Below, in pieces: positions 1-5,089 of a stretch of DNA of 5,089 nt. Source of the stretch: an uncultured Allomuricauda sp. GTDB lineage: Bacteria; Bacteroidota; Bacteroidia; Flavobacteriales; Flavobacteriaceae. The notes under the pieces were generated by a model, which saw nothing but the letters and a program-made list of their open reading frames with translations, was not told where the DNA came from and made no database searches. Within the stretch, counting starts at the first letter, position 1; every line of letters starts with the position of its first letter. The translations under genes were made by a program, and so were the position numbers. The stretch spans positions 1 through 5,089 of the forward strand of contig CALDPL010000409.1 in assembly GCA_937911965.1 (NCBI GenBank), in the 5' to 3' direction.

Positions 1-372
1 TTTGTTGCTGCCCCCGTATTCCAGATCAAGGGATACTTCCTTGGTGTTGCCCCTGATGGAGAGATTGCCCTTGAGCTTATACTCCGAATCGTCTTTTTTC
101 TCTATCCCGGTACTCGTGAAAAGGAGTTGCTTGTGATTGTCCGCATCAAAAAAGTCGGCGGATTTTAAATGGTTGTCCCTATCGTTGTTGTTGGTGTTGA
201 TGGAGGAAGCATCAATGGTCACCTTGATCTGGGATTTAAGGATATCGTCCCCGTCCACTTCCACGTTGAAGTTTTTGAATTCTCCTTTCACATTGGAGAT
301 CATCATGTGTTTTACCCTAAAGGTAAGTTCGCTGTGCGCTGGGTCCATGACCCATTTGGCAGTTTTTTCCAT
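1..372 (-). CDS. YceI family protein, N-terminal 124 residues (cut by left window edge)
   Basis: Reading the minus strand from the ATG at 372-370 gives 124 codons without a stop up to the window edge, beginning MEKTAKWVMDPAHSELTFRV. The pattern W-x-x-D-P-x-H-S-x-L-x-F-x-V-x-H (residues 7-22), then ISNVKGEFKNF (25-35), DASSINTNNNDRDNHLKSADFF (about 54-75) and LKGNLSIRGNTKEVSLDLEY (about 101-120), is the signature of the YceI family, whose lipocalin-like beta barrel binds isoprenoid-type lipids in characterised members. The protein starts directly with the first barrel strand and has no signal peptide, so this copy should be cytoplasmic, unlike periplasmic E. coli YceI. Family members are usually about 170-190 residues, so roughly one third is missing beyond the edge. 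An in-frame TAA at 408-406 with no ATG between it and 372 fixes the start. The physiological role is not established; a ligand-binding or stress role is only family-based inference. Confidence 0.93.
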   Translation of the reverse strand, partial: MEKTAKWVMDPAHSELTFRVKHMMISNVKGEFKNFNVEVDGDDILKSQIKVTIDASSINTNNNDRDNHLKSADFFDADNHKQLLFTSTGIEKKDDSEYKLKGNLSIRGNTKEVSLDLEYGGSNK

Positions 373-411
373 ATGCTTGAAAATTAATATTTTATTGCTT
401 ATGCCTTAGTC

Positions 412-421
412 CTAAATTTAG
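412..421. promoter_or_regulatory. 10-base palindrome CTAAATTTAG upstream of yceI
   Basis: The sequence is a perfect inverted repeat about 40 bases upstream of the yceI ATG. On the minus strand it contains TAAATTTA, which differs from the Bacteroidota -7 box (TAnnTTTG) only in the last base. It could be an operator, a degenerate promoter element, or chance in AT-rich DNA. Confidence 0.25.
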
Positions 422-496
422 CGAATAATTACAAATTCCCCCAGAATATTTAATGGGCGGTCCACCAAATGTTTCGAGGAATGGGGAATTGACCCA

Positions 497-525
497 CCAA
501 TGCATTGGGCCCGATCCCATTGGGC
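497..525. repeat. Palindrome CCAATGCATTGG plus direct repeat CATTGGGC
   Basis: Positions 497-508 are a perfect 12-base palindrome. Its right half begins the octamer CATTGGGC (503-510), which recurs exactly at 518-525, 15 bases further on (about one and a half helical turns). The second copy lies within CCCATTGGG (516-524), itself symmetric around a central T. The intervening GGGCCC (507-512) is also self-complementary. This is the densest symmetric patch in the window and could be a protein-binding site or an RNA structure; the function is unknown. Confidence 0.4.
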
Positions 526-550
526 TTCGATGGGGGAAGTGTTATATTTG
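519..550 (+). promoter_or_regulatory. Promoter-like -33/-7 pair on the plus strand
   Basis: TATATTTG at 543-550 is a full match to the Bacteroidota -7 consensus TAnnTTTG, and ATTG at 519-522 (three of four bases of TTTG) lies 20 bases upstream, within the usual spacing. Transcription would start near 557 and run rightwards, antisense to the 3' end of yebC. No convincing plus-strand gene follows, so this is either a noncoding/antisense RNA promoter or a chance match in AT-rich DNA. Confidence 0.3.
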
Positions 551-700
551 GGTTAAAAAATTGGATGCAACTGCTAGAAGGGTCATTACCGATCAATGAT
601 CTTCTTTAAAGTGGGAGGTCCTTGGACCTGTGGGAATTCCAGGTAGGAGCCACAGAGCGATTCCCTGTCAAACCCAAGGTCCGACCAAAATACCAAAAAA

Positions 701-1411
701 CTAAATTTCCATATTGTGGAACACGTTCTGGACATCGTCGTCTTCCTCGATCTTTTCAAGAAGTTTTTCAACATCCGCCATTTCGTCCTCCGAGAGTTTC
801 TTGGTAATCTGGGGGATACGCTCAAAGCCTGAGGATATGATTTCTATGTTCCTGGCCTCCAATTCCTTTTGGATGGCCCCAAAGTTTTCGAAGGGGGCAT
901 AGATATGAATGCCATCCTCATCGAGAAATACTTCTTCGGCTCCAAAATCTATCATTTCCAGTTCCAGCTCCTCTGGGTCGAACCCTTCACTCCCAATGGT
1001 GAAATTACAACTGTGGTCGAACATGAATTCCACCGAACCCGAAGTGCCCAGGCTGCCATTGCACTTGTTGAAATAGCTTCTGATATTGGCCACCGTACGG
1101 GTATTGTTGTCCGTGGCCGTTTCGATCAAAATGGCGATTCCATGGGGGGCGTATCCTTCAAAAAGGACTTCCTTATAGTCTCCCAGGGATTTGTCCGAAG
1201 CCCTTTTGATGGCACGTTCAATATTCTCCTTGGGCATGTTCACCGACTTGGCGTTTTGAATCACCGCGCGCAGCTTGGAATTCCCATCCGGATCGCTTCC
1301 CCCTTCCTTTACTGCGATCACAATGTCCTTTCCAATTCTGGTAAAGGCCTTGGACATGGCCGACCAGCGTTTCAATTTTCGCGCTTTTCTGAATTCAAAT
1401 GCTCTTCCCAT
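701..1411 (-). CDS. yebC: YebC/PmpR (TACO1) family protein, Bacteroidota type
   Basis: The 236-residue product matches the full YebC family length. It begins MGRAFEFRKARKLKRWSAM, the N-terminus typical of Bacteroidota homologues. Family motifs follow: FTRIGKDIVIAVKEGG (23-38), DPDGNSKLRAVIQNAKSVNMPKENIERAIKRA (40-71), FEGYAPHGIAILIETATDNNTRTVANIRSYF (84-114), GSLGTSGSVEFMFD (119-132) and the acidic end EEDDDVQNVFHNMEI (222-236). YebC proteins were long annotated as DNA-binding transcriptional regulators; mitochondrial TACO1 and more recently some bacterial homologues have been tied to translation, notably of proline-rich stretches. Which applies here cannot be read from the sequence. The ATG at 1411-1409 follows a good promoter with a leader of only about 17 bases, and no Shine-Dalgarno sequence is visible. 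The stop is TAG. It is probably transcribed alone. Confidence 0.96.
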   Translation of the reverse strand: MGRAFEFRKARKLKRWSAMSKAFTRIGKDIVIAVKEGGSDPDGNSKLRAVIQNAKSVNMPKENIERAIKRASDKSLGDYKEVLFEGYAPHGIAILIETATDNNTRTVANIRSYFNKCNGSLGTSGSVEFMFDHSCNFTIGSEGFDPEELELEMIDFGAEEVFLDEDGIHIYAPFENFGAIQKELEARNIEIISSGFERIPQITKKLSEDEMADVEKLLEKIEEDDDVQNVFHNMEI

Positions 1412-1421
1412 AGGGTACCCT
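1412..1421. promoter_or_regulatory. 10-base palindrome AGGGTACCCT touching the yebC start codon
   Basis: The perfect palindrome ends at the base immediately before the yebC ATG, so it fills most of the predicted short 5' leader (transcription start estimated near 1428-1430). It has no spacer and so could not form a normal hairpin in one RNA molecule; a DNA-bound dimeric repressor, or chance, is more likely. Function is inferred only from position. Confidence 0.3.
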
Positions 1422-1434
1422 GATGATATATGGG

Positions 1435-1465
1435 CAAATTTAACAAAAAATGCTCCCGGGTCAAG
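1435..1465 (-). promoter_or_regulatory. Bacteroidota-type promoter for yebC
   Basis: On the minus strand, CTTG (plus positions 1462-1465) is followed after exactly 19 bases by TAAATTTG (1442-1435). This matches the Bacteroidota primary sigma factor consensus TTTG-N19-TAnnTTTG in all but one base. The predicted transcript start falls near 1428-1430, leaving a leader of about 17 bases before the yebC ATG. It is the best promoter match in the window. The -33 element touches the hairpin of the possible upstream terminator. Confidence 0.65.
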
Positions 1466-1480
1466 CCCGAATCTCGGGCC
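1445..1480 (-). terminator. Possible intrinsic terminator after the pterin dehydratase gene
   Basis: Downstream of the TAA at 1488-1486 the minus strand carries GCCCGA-GAT-TCGGGC (1479-1465), a 6-bp GC-rich stem that extends by a G·U and an A-U pair. The second arm can instead pair with CCCGGG (1460-1455). Six T residues (1450-1445) follow a few bases after that second arrangement. The hairpin-to-U-tract distance is long for the first fold and acceptable for the second, so the call is tentative. The same DNA also carries the yebC promoter. Confidence 0.4.
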
Positions 1481-1485
1481 TCGGA

Positions 1486-1770
1486 TTATTTTTCAAGGAC
1501 TTTTTCAATGCTTTTGGCCAGTTTGAAATCCTTGGCGGTCACTCCCCCTGCATCGTGGGTATGCAGGGATATGGTCAGGGAATTGTATACGTTCCCCCAA
1601 TCGGGATGGTGGTTCTGGGCCTCGCATTCAAAGGCGATCCTGCACATGGCCGAAAAGGCCTCCCTGAAATCCTTGAATTTGAAGTTCTTTACAATGCTCC
1701 CCCCTTGGAGGGTCCAGCCGTTGAGTTGGCCCAGGGCGGTTTCGATCTCTTTTTTATCCATTGTTTCCAT
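1486..1770 (-). CDS. phhB: Pterin-4a-carbinolamine dehydratase (4a-hydroxytetrahydrobiopterin dehydratase)
   Basis: The 94-residue product has the usual PCD length and fold order. It carries the hallmark ECEAQNHHPDWGNVYNSLTISLHTHDAGGVTAKDF (48-82). His54, His55 and His72 correspond to the three catalytic histidines of the family (NHHPxW and THD/THE motifs). The enzyme dehydrates 4a-hydroxytetrahydropterin formed by aromatic amino acid hydroxylases, allowing the cofactor to be recycled; it acts in the cytoplasm. No hydroxylase gene lies in this window, so the partner reaction must be elsewhere or the protein serves another pterin. I prefer the ATG at 1770 (METMDKKE); the ATG at 1761 (MDKKEIE) is nearly as good. 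A TTG at 1788 would add six residues but overlaps the promoter-like -7 box and is less likely. The gene symbol is by family resemblance. Confidence 0.92.
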   Translation of the reverse strand: METMDKKEIETALGQLNGWTLQGGSIVKNFKFKDFREAFSAMCRIAFECEAQNHHPDWGNVYNSLTISLHTHDAGGVTAKDFKLAKSIEKVLEK

Positions 1771-1785
1771 AGTGTGGGCTTTGCC

Positions 1786-1817
1786 CAAAGGTAGCCAAAT
1801 CCCCGGGGACCTTCATA
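1786..1817 (-). promoter_or_regulatory. Possible promoter for the pterin dehydratase gene
   Basis: The minus strand reads TACCTTTG at plus positions 1793-1786, a full match to TAnnTTTG. TATG (1817-1814), three of four bases of the -33 box, lies 20 bases upstream, overlapping the stop of the SDR gene. The start of transcription would fall near 1779, about ten bases before the ATG. The weak -33 element and the short leader make this tentative; read-through from the gcvT/SDR unit is the alternative. Confidence 0.35.
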
Positions 1818-2631
1818 CCTGCACATGATGGTCTATGATTTCCTGAAAGCCGATGCGGAGATTTTTGGGAAGTTGGTTGTCCTTGGGCAAGGCCGCCAGG
1901 TACCGGTCGTCATTGGTGGTGTACACCCGTTTGAGGATGGGGTGATAATTGCCCATGCGTTTGATCAGCTCGGTGATGAATTCCTCATGATGGATCAAAT
2001 CGCTGCTCCCCAAATGATGGATTCCCGTCCGGTCCCTATTGATCAGGTAATGGATCTGCTGGGTCAGCCTATCGTCATTGGTGACATTGATGATCAGATT
2101 GGGAAATACCTCAATGGGCTCATTTTGCTCCAAATGCGCCTTTATTTCCCGGACCCTTGGGGAATTGTTTCCAAAGACCATGGGCACCCTGAGTATGGCC
2201 GCCTTTCCTTTGGGTTGGCGCATCAGCATGTTCTCGATCTTTATTTTGAAACGGCCAAAGATGCTCTCCGACAAGGTCTTGTCGTTTTCATAGGAAGGGA
2301 ACTTGCTATAGGCGTCAAAGACATTGGCCGAGGAGATAAAGTAAAGTTTGGCCTTGGTCCTGGAGAGGTATTCCATCATGTGTTGGTGGGCCTGTACCTG
2401 GGCATCGAAGTTTCCCCTCAGGGATGAAATGATGATATGGGGCCGCAGGGGTTCCAGGACCTCATGGATATCGTCCTCCTCCAGATCGTACCGGATGAAC
2501 TGATTGTTGGATATAAAGGAGCGGTTGGAGAAATAGGTGCCATAGGTGTCATAATAGGCACAGAGTTCCCTGTAAATGGCATTTCCCACAAACCCACTTC
2601 CTCCCAATATCAGAATCCTCTTTTTCTCCAA
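1813..2631 (-). CDS. RmlD-like extended SDR / sugar-nucleotide epimerase-reductase family protein
   Basis: The 272-residue product begins with a Rossmann strand and dinucleotide loop, KRILILGGSGFVGNAIY (4-20; G10-x-x-G13-x-x-G16), then HIIISSLRG (65-73), FISSANVFDAYSKFPSYEND (98-117), and RVPMVFGNNSP (148-158). This is the layout of NAD(P)-dependent extended SDRs of the dTDP-4-dehydrorhamnose reductase/NAD-dependent epimerase type. The catalytic YxxxK is replaced by F125-G-R-F-K129, so the usual proton-donating Tyr is absent; the protein may be altered in activity or only bind nucleotide. The substrate is unknown and no sugar-nucleotide genes are nearby. The start is TTG at 2631-2629, the only sensible choice because beta-strand 1 follows at once. 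That TTG lies three bases after the gcvT stop, in the same frame, with no Shine-Dalgarno, pointing to co-transcription and translational coupling with gcvT. Confidence 0.85.
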   Translation of the reverse strand: MEKKRILILGGSGFVGNAIYRELCAYYDTYGTYFSNRSFISNNQFIRYDLEEDDIHEVLEPLRPHIIISSLRGNFDAQVQAHQHMMEYLSRTKAKLYFISSANVFDAYSKFPSYENDKTLSESIFGRFKIKIENMLMRQPKGKAAILRVPMVFGNNSPRVREIKAHLEQNEPIEVFPNLIINVTNDDRLTQQIHYLINRDRTGIHHLGSSDLIHHEEFITELIKRMGNYHPILKRVYTTNDDRYLAALPKDNQLPKNLRIGFQEIIDHHVQV

Positions 2632-2634
2632 AAG

Positions 2635-3726
2635 TTATTTAGCCGCTTTATAGAACGGTAGTTTTACCAAGGTGGCGGGGACCTTGTTGATTCGTATCTG
2701 GATAAAGATGGGGCTACCCACAGTGGAGTGTTCCGCCGGGACATATCCGAGTCCGATGCCCTGTGAGAGCGAGGGGGCCATGGTCCCCGAGGTCACCTTG
2801 CCGATCTGGTTTCCATCCGCGTCCAGAATGGGGTAACCCGCCCTTGGGATGCCCCTTTCCTCCATTTGGAAGGCGATGAGCTTCATTTTGGGACCTTCGG
2901 CCTTCTCCTTGGCCAGGGCCTCGGAGTTGACAAAATCCTTGGTGAACTTGGTCACCCAGCCCAGGCCGGCCGCGAAAGGGGAGGTGGTCTCGTCAATGTC
3001 GTTGCCGTACAGGCAGTATCCCATTTCCAATCGGAGGGTATCCCGGGCCGCCAGGCCAATGGGCTTGATCCCATGGGACTTTCCGGCCTCCATCACCCGG
3101 TCCCAGACCTGCTGTACCTCCGAGTTCCGACAATAGATCTCAAAGCCTCCAGATCCCGTATAACCGGTGGCCGAGATGATCACATGTTCGATGCCCGCAA
3201 AATCCCCCACCACGAAATGGTAGAACGGAATCGCGGACAGGTCGACAGAAGTGAGCGACTGCATGGATTCCACGGCCTTTGGGCCTTGGATGGCCAAAAG
3301 GGAATAGTCGTCGGAAAGGTTTCTCAGATCGGCCCCGATCTCTTTGTTGTATTTGGATATATGCTCCCAATCCTTGTCGATATTGGAGGCATTGACCACC
3401 AATAGATAGGTTTGGTCCTTGACCCGATACACGATCAAATCATCCACGATGCCCCCGGTCTCATTGGGCATATAGGCATACTGCGCCTTGCCAAGATCCA
3501 GTTTGGAGGCATCGTTGGAACACACTTTTTGGATGAGTTCCAGGGCCTTGGGCCCCTCGACCAAAAACTCCCCCATATGGGACACATCGAACACCCCAAC
3601 GCCCTTGCGGACCGTTTCGTGCTCCACATTGATCCCTTCATAGGATACGGGCATTTCATAACCGGCAAAGGGGACCATTTTGGCTCCCAATGCCTTATGG
3701 GTTTCATTCAGGGCAGTAGTTTTCAT
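2635..3726 (-). CDS. gcvT: Aminomethyltransferase, T protein of the glycine cleavage system
   Basis: The 363-residue product has full GcvT length and the complete motif series: [14 protein letters not shown] (18-31), [16 protein letters not shown] (44-59), [12 protein letters not shown] (91-102, containing the catalytic Asp of the family), [16 protein letters not shown] (108-123), [13 protein letters not shown] (188-200), [23 protein letters not shown] (223-245) and [12 protein letters not shown] (250-261), followed by the C-terminal beta domain (about 280-360, ending [11 protein letters not shown]). It transfers the one-carbon unit from the aminomethylated lipoyl arm of H protein to tetrahydrofolate, releasing ammonia, in the cytoplasm. 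The partners gcvH and gcvP are not in the window, which is common in Bacteroidota. The ATG at 3726 has AGGA directly against it (3730-3727), too close for a good Shine-Dalgarno. A frame-open extension to a TTG at 3840 overlaps thrC and is outside the family's N-terminus, so I reject it. Confidence 0.97.
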   Translation of the reverse strand: MKTTALNETHKALGAKMVPFAGYEMPVSYEGINVEHETVRKGVGVFDVSHMGEFLVEGPKALELIQKVCSNDASKLDLGKAQYAYMPNETGGIVDDLIVYRVKDQTYLLVVNASNIDKDWEHISKYNKEIGADLRNLSDDYSLLAIQGPKAVESMQSLTSVDLSAIPFYHFVVGDFAGIEHVIISATGYTGSGGFEIYCRNSEVQQVWDRVMEAGKSHGIKPIGLAARDTLRLEMGYCLYGNDIDETTSPFAAGLGWVTKFTKDFVNSEALAKEKAEGPKMKLIAFQMEERGIPRAGYPILDADGNQIGKVTSGTMAPSLSQGIGLGYVPAEHSTVGSPIFIQIRINKVPATLVKLPFYKAAK

Positions 3727-3829
3727 TCCTTTGGGTTTGTTGGGGGTAAATTTATCGAAAACAAAGAAGATGGGCCTTGATCTTTCCCAATGTTTTGAAC
3801 ATTCCGATGTTAAATTCAGGCCAAAAATA
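3727..3829 (-). promoter_or_regulatory. thrC-gcvT gap with competing small hairpins and a half promoter
   Basis: The minus strand shows TATTTTTG (3829-3822), a full -7 match directly after the thrC stop, but no TTTG/TTG at 19-21 bases upstream (the nearest TTTG is at 12). The next stretch has AACAT-CGGA-ATGTT (3811-3798) and AATGTT-CAA-AACATT (3803-3789), which share an arm and so exclude each other. GGCCTGA (3822-3816) can pair with TCAAGGCC (3780-3773) around a bulged A, enclosing both. TAAATTTA (3754-3747) is a 7/8 -7 match nearer the gcvT start, again without a good -33. There is no U tract, so it is not a clear terminator, and I see no glycine riboswitch core. Confidence 0.3.
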
Positions 3830-5089
3830 TCAATCTGCAAGCAAATGGGCCTTCAGCTCCCCATAGGTGGCAATAGGCCAGGATTTTTTACTTCCACCCA
3901 TCACCTTTTGGATTTGGGAAGGAATCGGAAGTTTCAAGTCCAGGGTCTGTTCCACCACATCCAGGAATTTGACCGGATGGGCGGTTTCCAAAAAGATCCC
4001 ATAGGTGTCCGGATGGCTTTTTTGGTATTCCCGGAGGCCGAGATATCCCACGGCCCCGTGCGGGTCCATTACATAGGAGGTTTCGTCATAGACCTTGCGG
4101 ATGGCTTCCCGGGTCTGCCCATCGGTAAAGGAGTAGGAACTGAGCGCCTTGCGAAGCTTGGAAAGATCCTCCCCGAACAGATGTTCAATGCGGACAAAAT
4201 TACTGGGGTCCCCCACATCCATGGCATTGGAAATGGTGGATTTTGAGGGAAGTGGTCGATACTCCCCCTGTTCCAGGAAACGGGGCACCACATCGTTCAC
4301 GTTGGTGGCGGCCACGAAATGTCCTATCGGCATGCCGAGCTTCTGGGCGACCATGCCGGCACATATATTTCCAAAATTTCCCGAAGGTACCGAAAAGACG
4401 ATTTCCCTGCCCTTTTGTTTGGCCTGCTTATAGGCCAATAGGTAGTAGAACATCTGGGGCAGCCATCGGGCCACATTGATGCTATTGGCCGAGGTCAGCT
4501 TTTTGACCTTGTTGATCCCCGGATCCAAAAAAGCGGTCTTCACCATGTTTTGGCAATTATCAAAACTGCCCTGCACTTCCATGGCCTCGATATTTTTTCC
4601 CAGGGTGGTCAATTGCCTTTCCTGGATCTCGCTTACCTTTCCACTGGGGTACAGGATCACCACCTTGACGCCGTCCACCCCCAGAAAACCATTGGCCACG
4701 GCTCCCCCTGTATCCCCGGAAGTGGCCACCAAAACGGTTATTTCCCGGTCTTCACCTTGGGAAAAATGCCCTAGGCATTGGGCCATAAAACGGGCGCCTA
4801 CATCCTTAAAGGCCATTGTGGGTCCGTGAAACAGCTCCAGGGAGGCAACGTTTTTCCCAAGCTCCACCACGGGGAATTCAAAATCAAGGGTCCGCCCGAC
4901 AATGTCCTCGAGCACCGCCGCAGGAAGCTCCTCCCCGACAAACTGTTGTATGGCCGCAAGGGCGATTTCCACGCTGCTTAGGGATTCGATATCCCGAAAA
5001 AAATCGGCCGGTAGGGCCTTGATCTCCTCCGGGAAGTACAATCCCCGGTCCGGGGAGATTCCCGCTATCAGCGCTTCCTTGAAAGTGGC
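3830..5089 (-). CDS. thrC: Threonine synthase, start beyond the right window edge
   Basis: The open frame gives 419 visible residues, beginning [20 protein letters not shown], the conserved region near the N-terminus of PLP fold-type II threonine synthases; about a dozen residues including the start are missing. Key motifs (visible numbering): [16 protein letters not shown] with the PLP-binding Lys95 (codon 4807-4805), [14 protein letters not shown] (122-135), [15 protein letters not shown] (198-212), [14 protein letters not shown] with the phosphate-binding loop (232-245), [14 protein letters not shown] (284-297), [11 protein letters not shown] (341-351) and ETAHPVKF (368-375). The enzyme converts O-phosphohomoserine and water to threonine and phosphate in the cytoplasm, the last step of the pathway. 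In Bacteroidota thrC commonly follows thrA and thrB; those would lie beyond the right edge, which I cannot see. A TTG at 5041 is an internal Leu codon, not the start. The stop is TGA at 3832-3830. Confidence 0.97.
   Translation of the reverse strand, partial: ATFKEALIAGISPDRGLYFPEEIKALPADFFRDIESLSSVEIALAAIQQFVGEELPAAVLEDIVGRTLDFEFPVVELGKNVASLELFHGPTMAFKDVGARFMAQCLGHFSQGEDREITVLVATSGDTGGAVANGFLGVDGVKVVILYPSGKVSEIQERQLTTLGKNIEAMEVQGSFDNCQNMVKTAFLDPGINKVKKLTSANSINVARWLPQMFYYLLAYKQAKQKGREIVFSVPSGNFGNICAGMVAQKLGMPIGHFVAATNVNDVVPRFLEQGEYRPLPSKSTISNAMDVGDPSNFVRIEHLFGEDLSKLRKALSSYSFTDGQTREAIRKVYDETSYVMDPHGAVGYLGLREYQKSHPDTYGIFLETAHPVKFLDVVEQTLDLKLPIPSQIQKVMGGSKKSWPIATYGELKAHLLAD

Larger units (their letters stand above)
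373..700. other. 328-base noncoding region between yebC and yceI, rich in short palindromes
   Basis: I see no convincing gene, tRNA or classical U-tract terminator here. What it holds: an AT-rich leader just upstream of yceI (about 373-450) with the 10-base palindrome CTAAATTTAG at 412-421; a GC-richer block at about 485-540 with the perfect 12-base palindrome CCAATGCATTGG (497-508), GGGCCC (507-512), CCCATTGGG (516-524) and the octamer CATTGGGC twice in direct orientation (503-510 and 518-525); a plus-strand promoter-like pair (519-550); GATCAATGATC (591-601); AGGTCC-TT-GGACCT (616-629); and GGAATTCC (633-640). I found no good Bacteroidota -33/-7 pair on the minus strand for yceI; TAAATTTA (413-420) is a 7/8 match to the -7 box but has only a weak partner at the right distance. 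Confidence 0.6.

Noticed and set aside
137..409. Plus-strand small frames opposite yceI
   Set aside because: The minus strand here encodes a clear YceI N-terminus, so these are shadows.
373..700. tRNA, CRISPR or small ORF in the large gap
   Set aside because: No T-loop-like motif, no regularly spaced repeats, and no frame with a credible start and conserved-looking protein.
586..825. Minus-strand 79-codon frame overlapping the yebC 3' end
   Set aside because: Its upper part is yebC read in the wrong frame and the rest is basic, low-information sequence without motifs or a start site.
869..1423. Plus-strand open frame of 184 codons opposite yebC
   Set aside because: Antisense shadow of yebC; the translated sequence has no recognisable domain.
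1801..1808. CCCCGGGG palindrome between the SDR and pterin dehydratase genes
   Set aside because: Eight bases without a loop or U tract, in GC-rich sequence; no function can be supported.
1825..2427. Plus-strand open frame of 200 codons opposite the SDR gene
   Set aside because: It is the antisense shadow of a gene with clear Rossmann motifs, shows no family resemblance and has no promoter or start context of its own.
3727..3829. Glycine riboswitch before gcvT
   Set aside because: The gap is only 103 bases and I see none of the conserved core of that riboswitch class.
2635..3840. N-terminally extended gcvT starting at a TTG at 3840
   Set aside because: The extra 38 residues overlap thrC, are not part of the family, and the ATG at 3726 fits the conserved N-terminus.
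3680..4246. Plus-strand open frame of 188 codons spanning the gcvT start and the thrC 3' end
   Set aside because: It runs across two well-supported minus-strand genes and their gap and has no recognisable motifs.
3830..5041. thrC starting at TTG 5041
   Set aside because: The frame continues upstream with conserved threonine synthase sequence to the window edge; this TTG encodes the Leu of RGLYFP.

Overview
The window reads as a chromosomal housekeeping segment from a member of the Bacteroidota, most likely a marine Flavobacteriaceae-type bacterium of fairly high GC for that group. The assignment rests on three things: a YebC protein with the Bacteroidota-style N-terminus (MGRAFEFRKARKLKRW instead of the MAGHSKW start usual elsewhere), a promoter matching the Bacteroidota -33/-7 pattern (TTTG, about 19 bases, TAnnTTTG), and start sites without obvious Shine-Dalgarno sequences. 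Genus cannot be fixed from sequence reading alone.

All six supported genes lie on the minus strand, so the window is read from right to left. At 5089-3830 is threonine synthase (thrC), cut by the right edge and lacking only its first residues. After a 103-base gap comes gcvT (3726-2635), the aminomethyltransferase of the glycine cleavage system. Three bases after its stop, in the same reading frame, begins an RmlD-like extended SDR / sugar-nucleotide-epimerase-type protein (2631-1813) with a TTG start and Phe in place of the usual catalytic Tyr. A 42-base gap leads to a pterin-4a-carbinolamine dehydratase (1770-1486). A 74-base gap holds a possible terminator and a good promoter for yebC (1411-701). 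A 328-base noncoding region rich in palindromes (373-700) follows, and the left edge cuts a cytoplasmic YceI-family protein (372-1) of which 124 N-terminal residues are visible.

Functionally, thrC and gcvT both belong to threonine/glycine/one-carbon metabolism. The SDR is probably co-transcribed and translationally coupled to gcvT. The pterin dehydratase and YebC look like separately promoted single genes, and yceI is separated by a real intergenic region. I see no mobile element, CRISPR array, tRNA, rRNA or defence cassette, and no clear new multi-gene system. The points worth a second look are small: the one-stop gcvT/SDR junction, the Tyr-to-Phe change in the SDR, the terminator-promoter overlap and start-codon palindrome before yebC, and the palindrome cluster with a plus-strand promoter-like sequence upstream of yceI.
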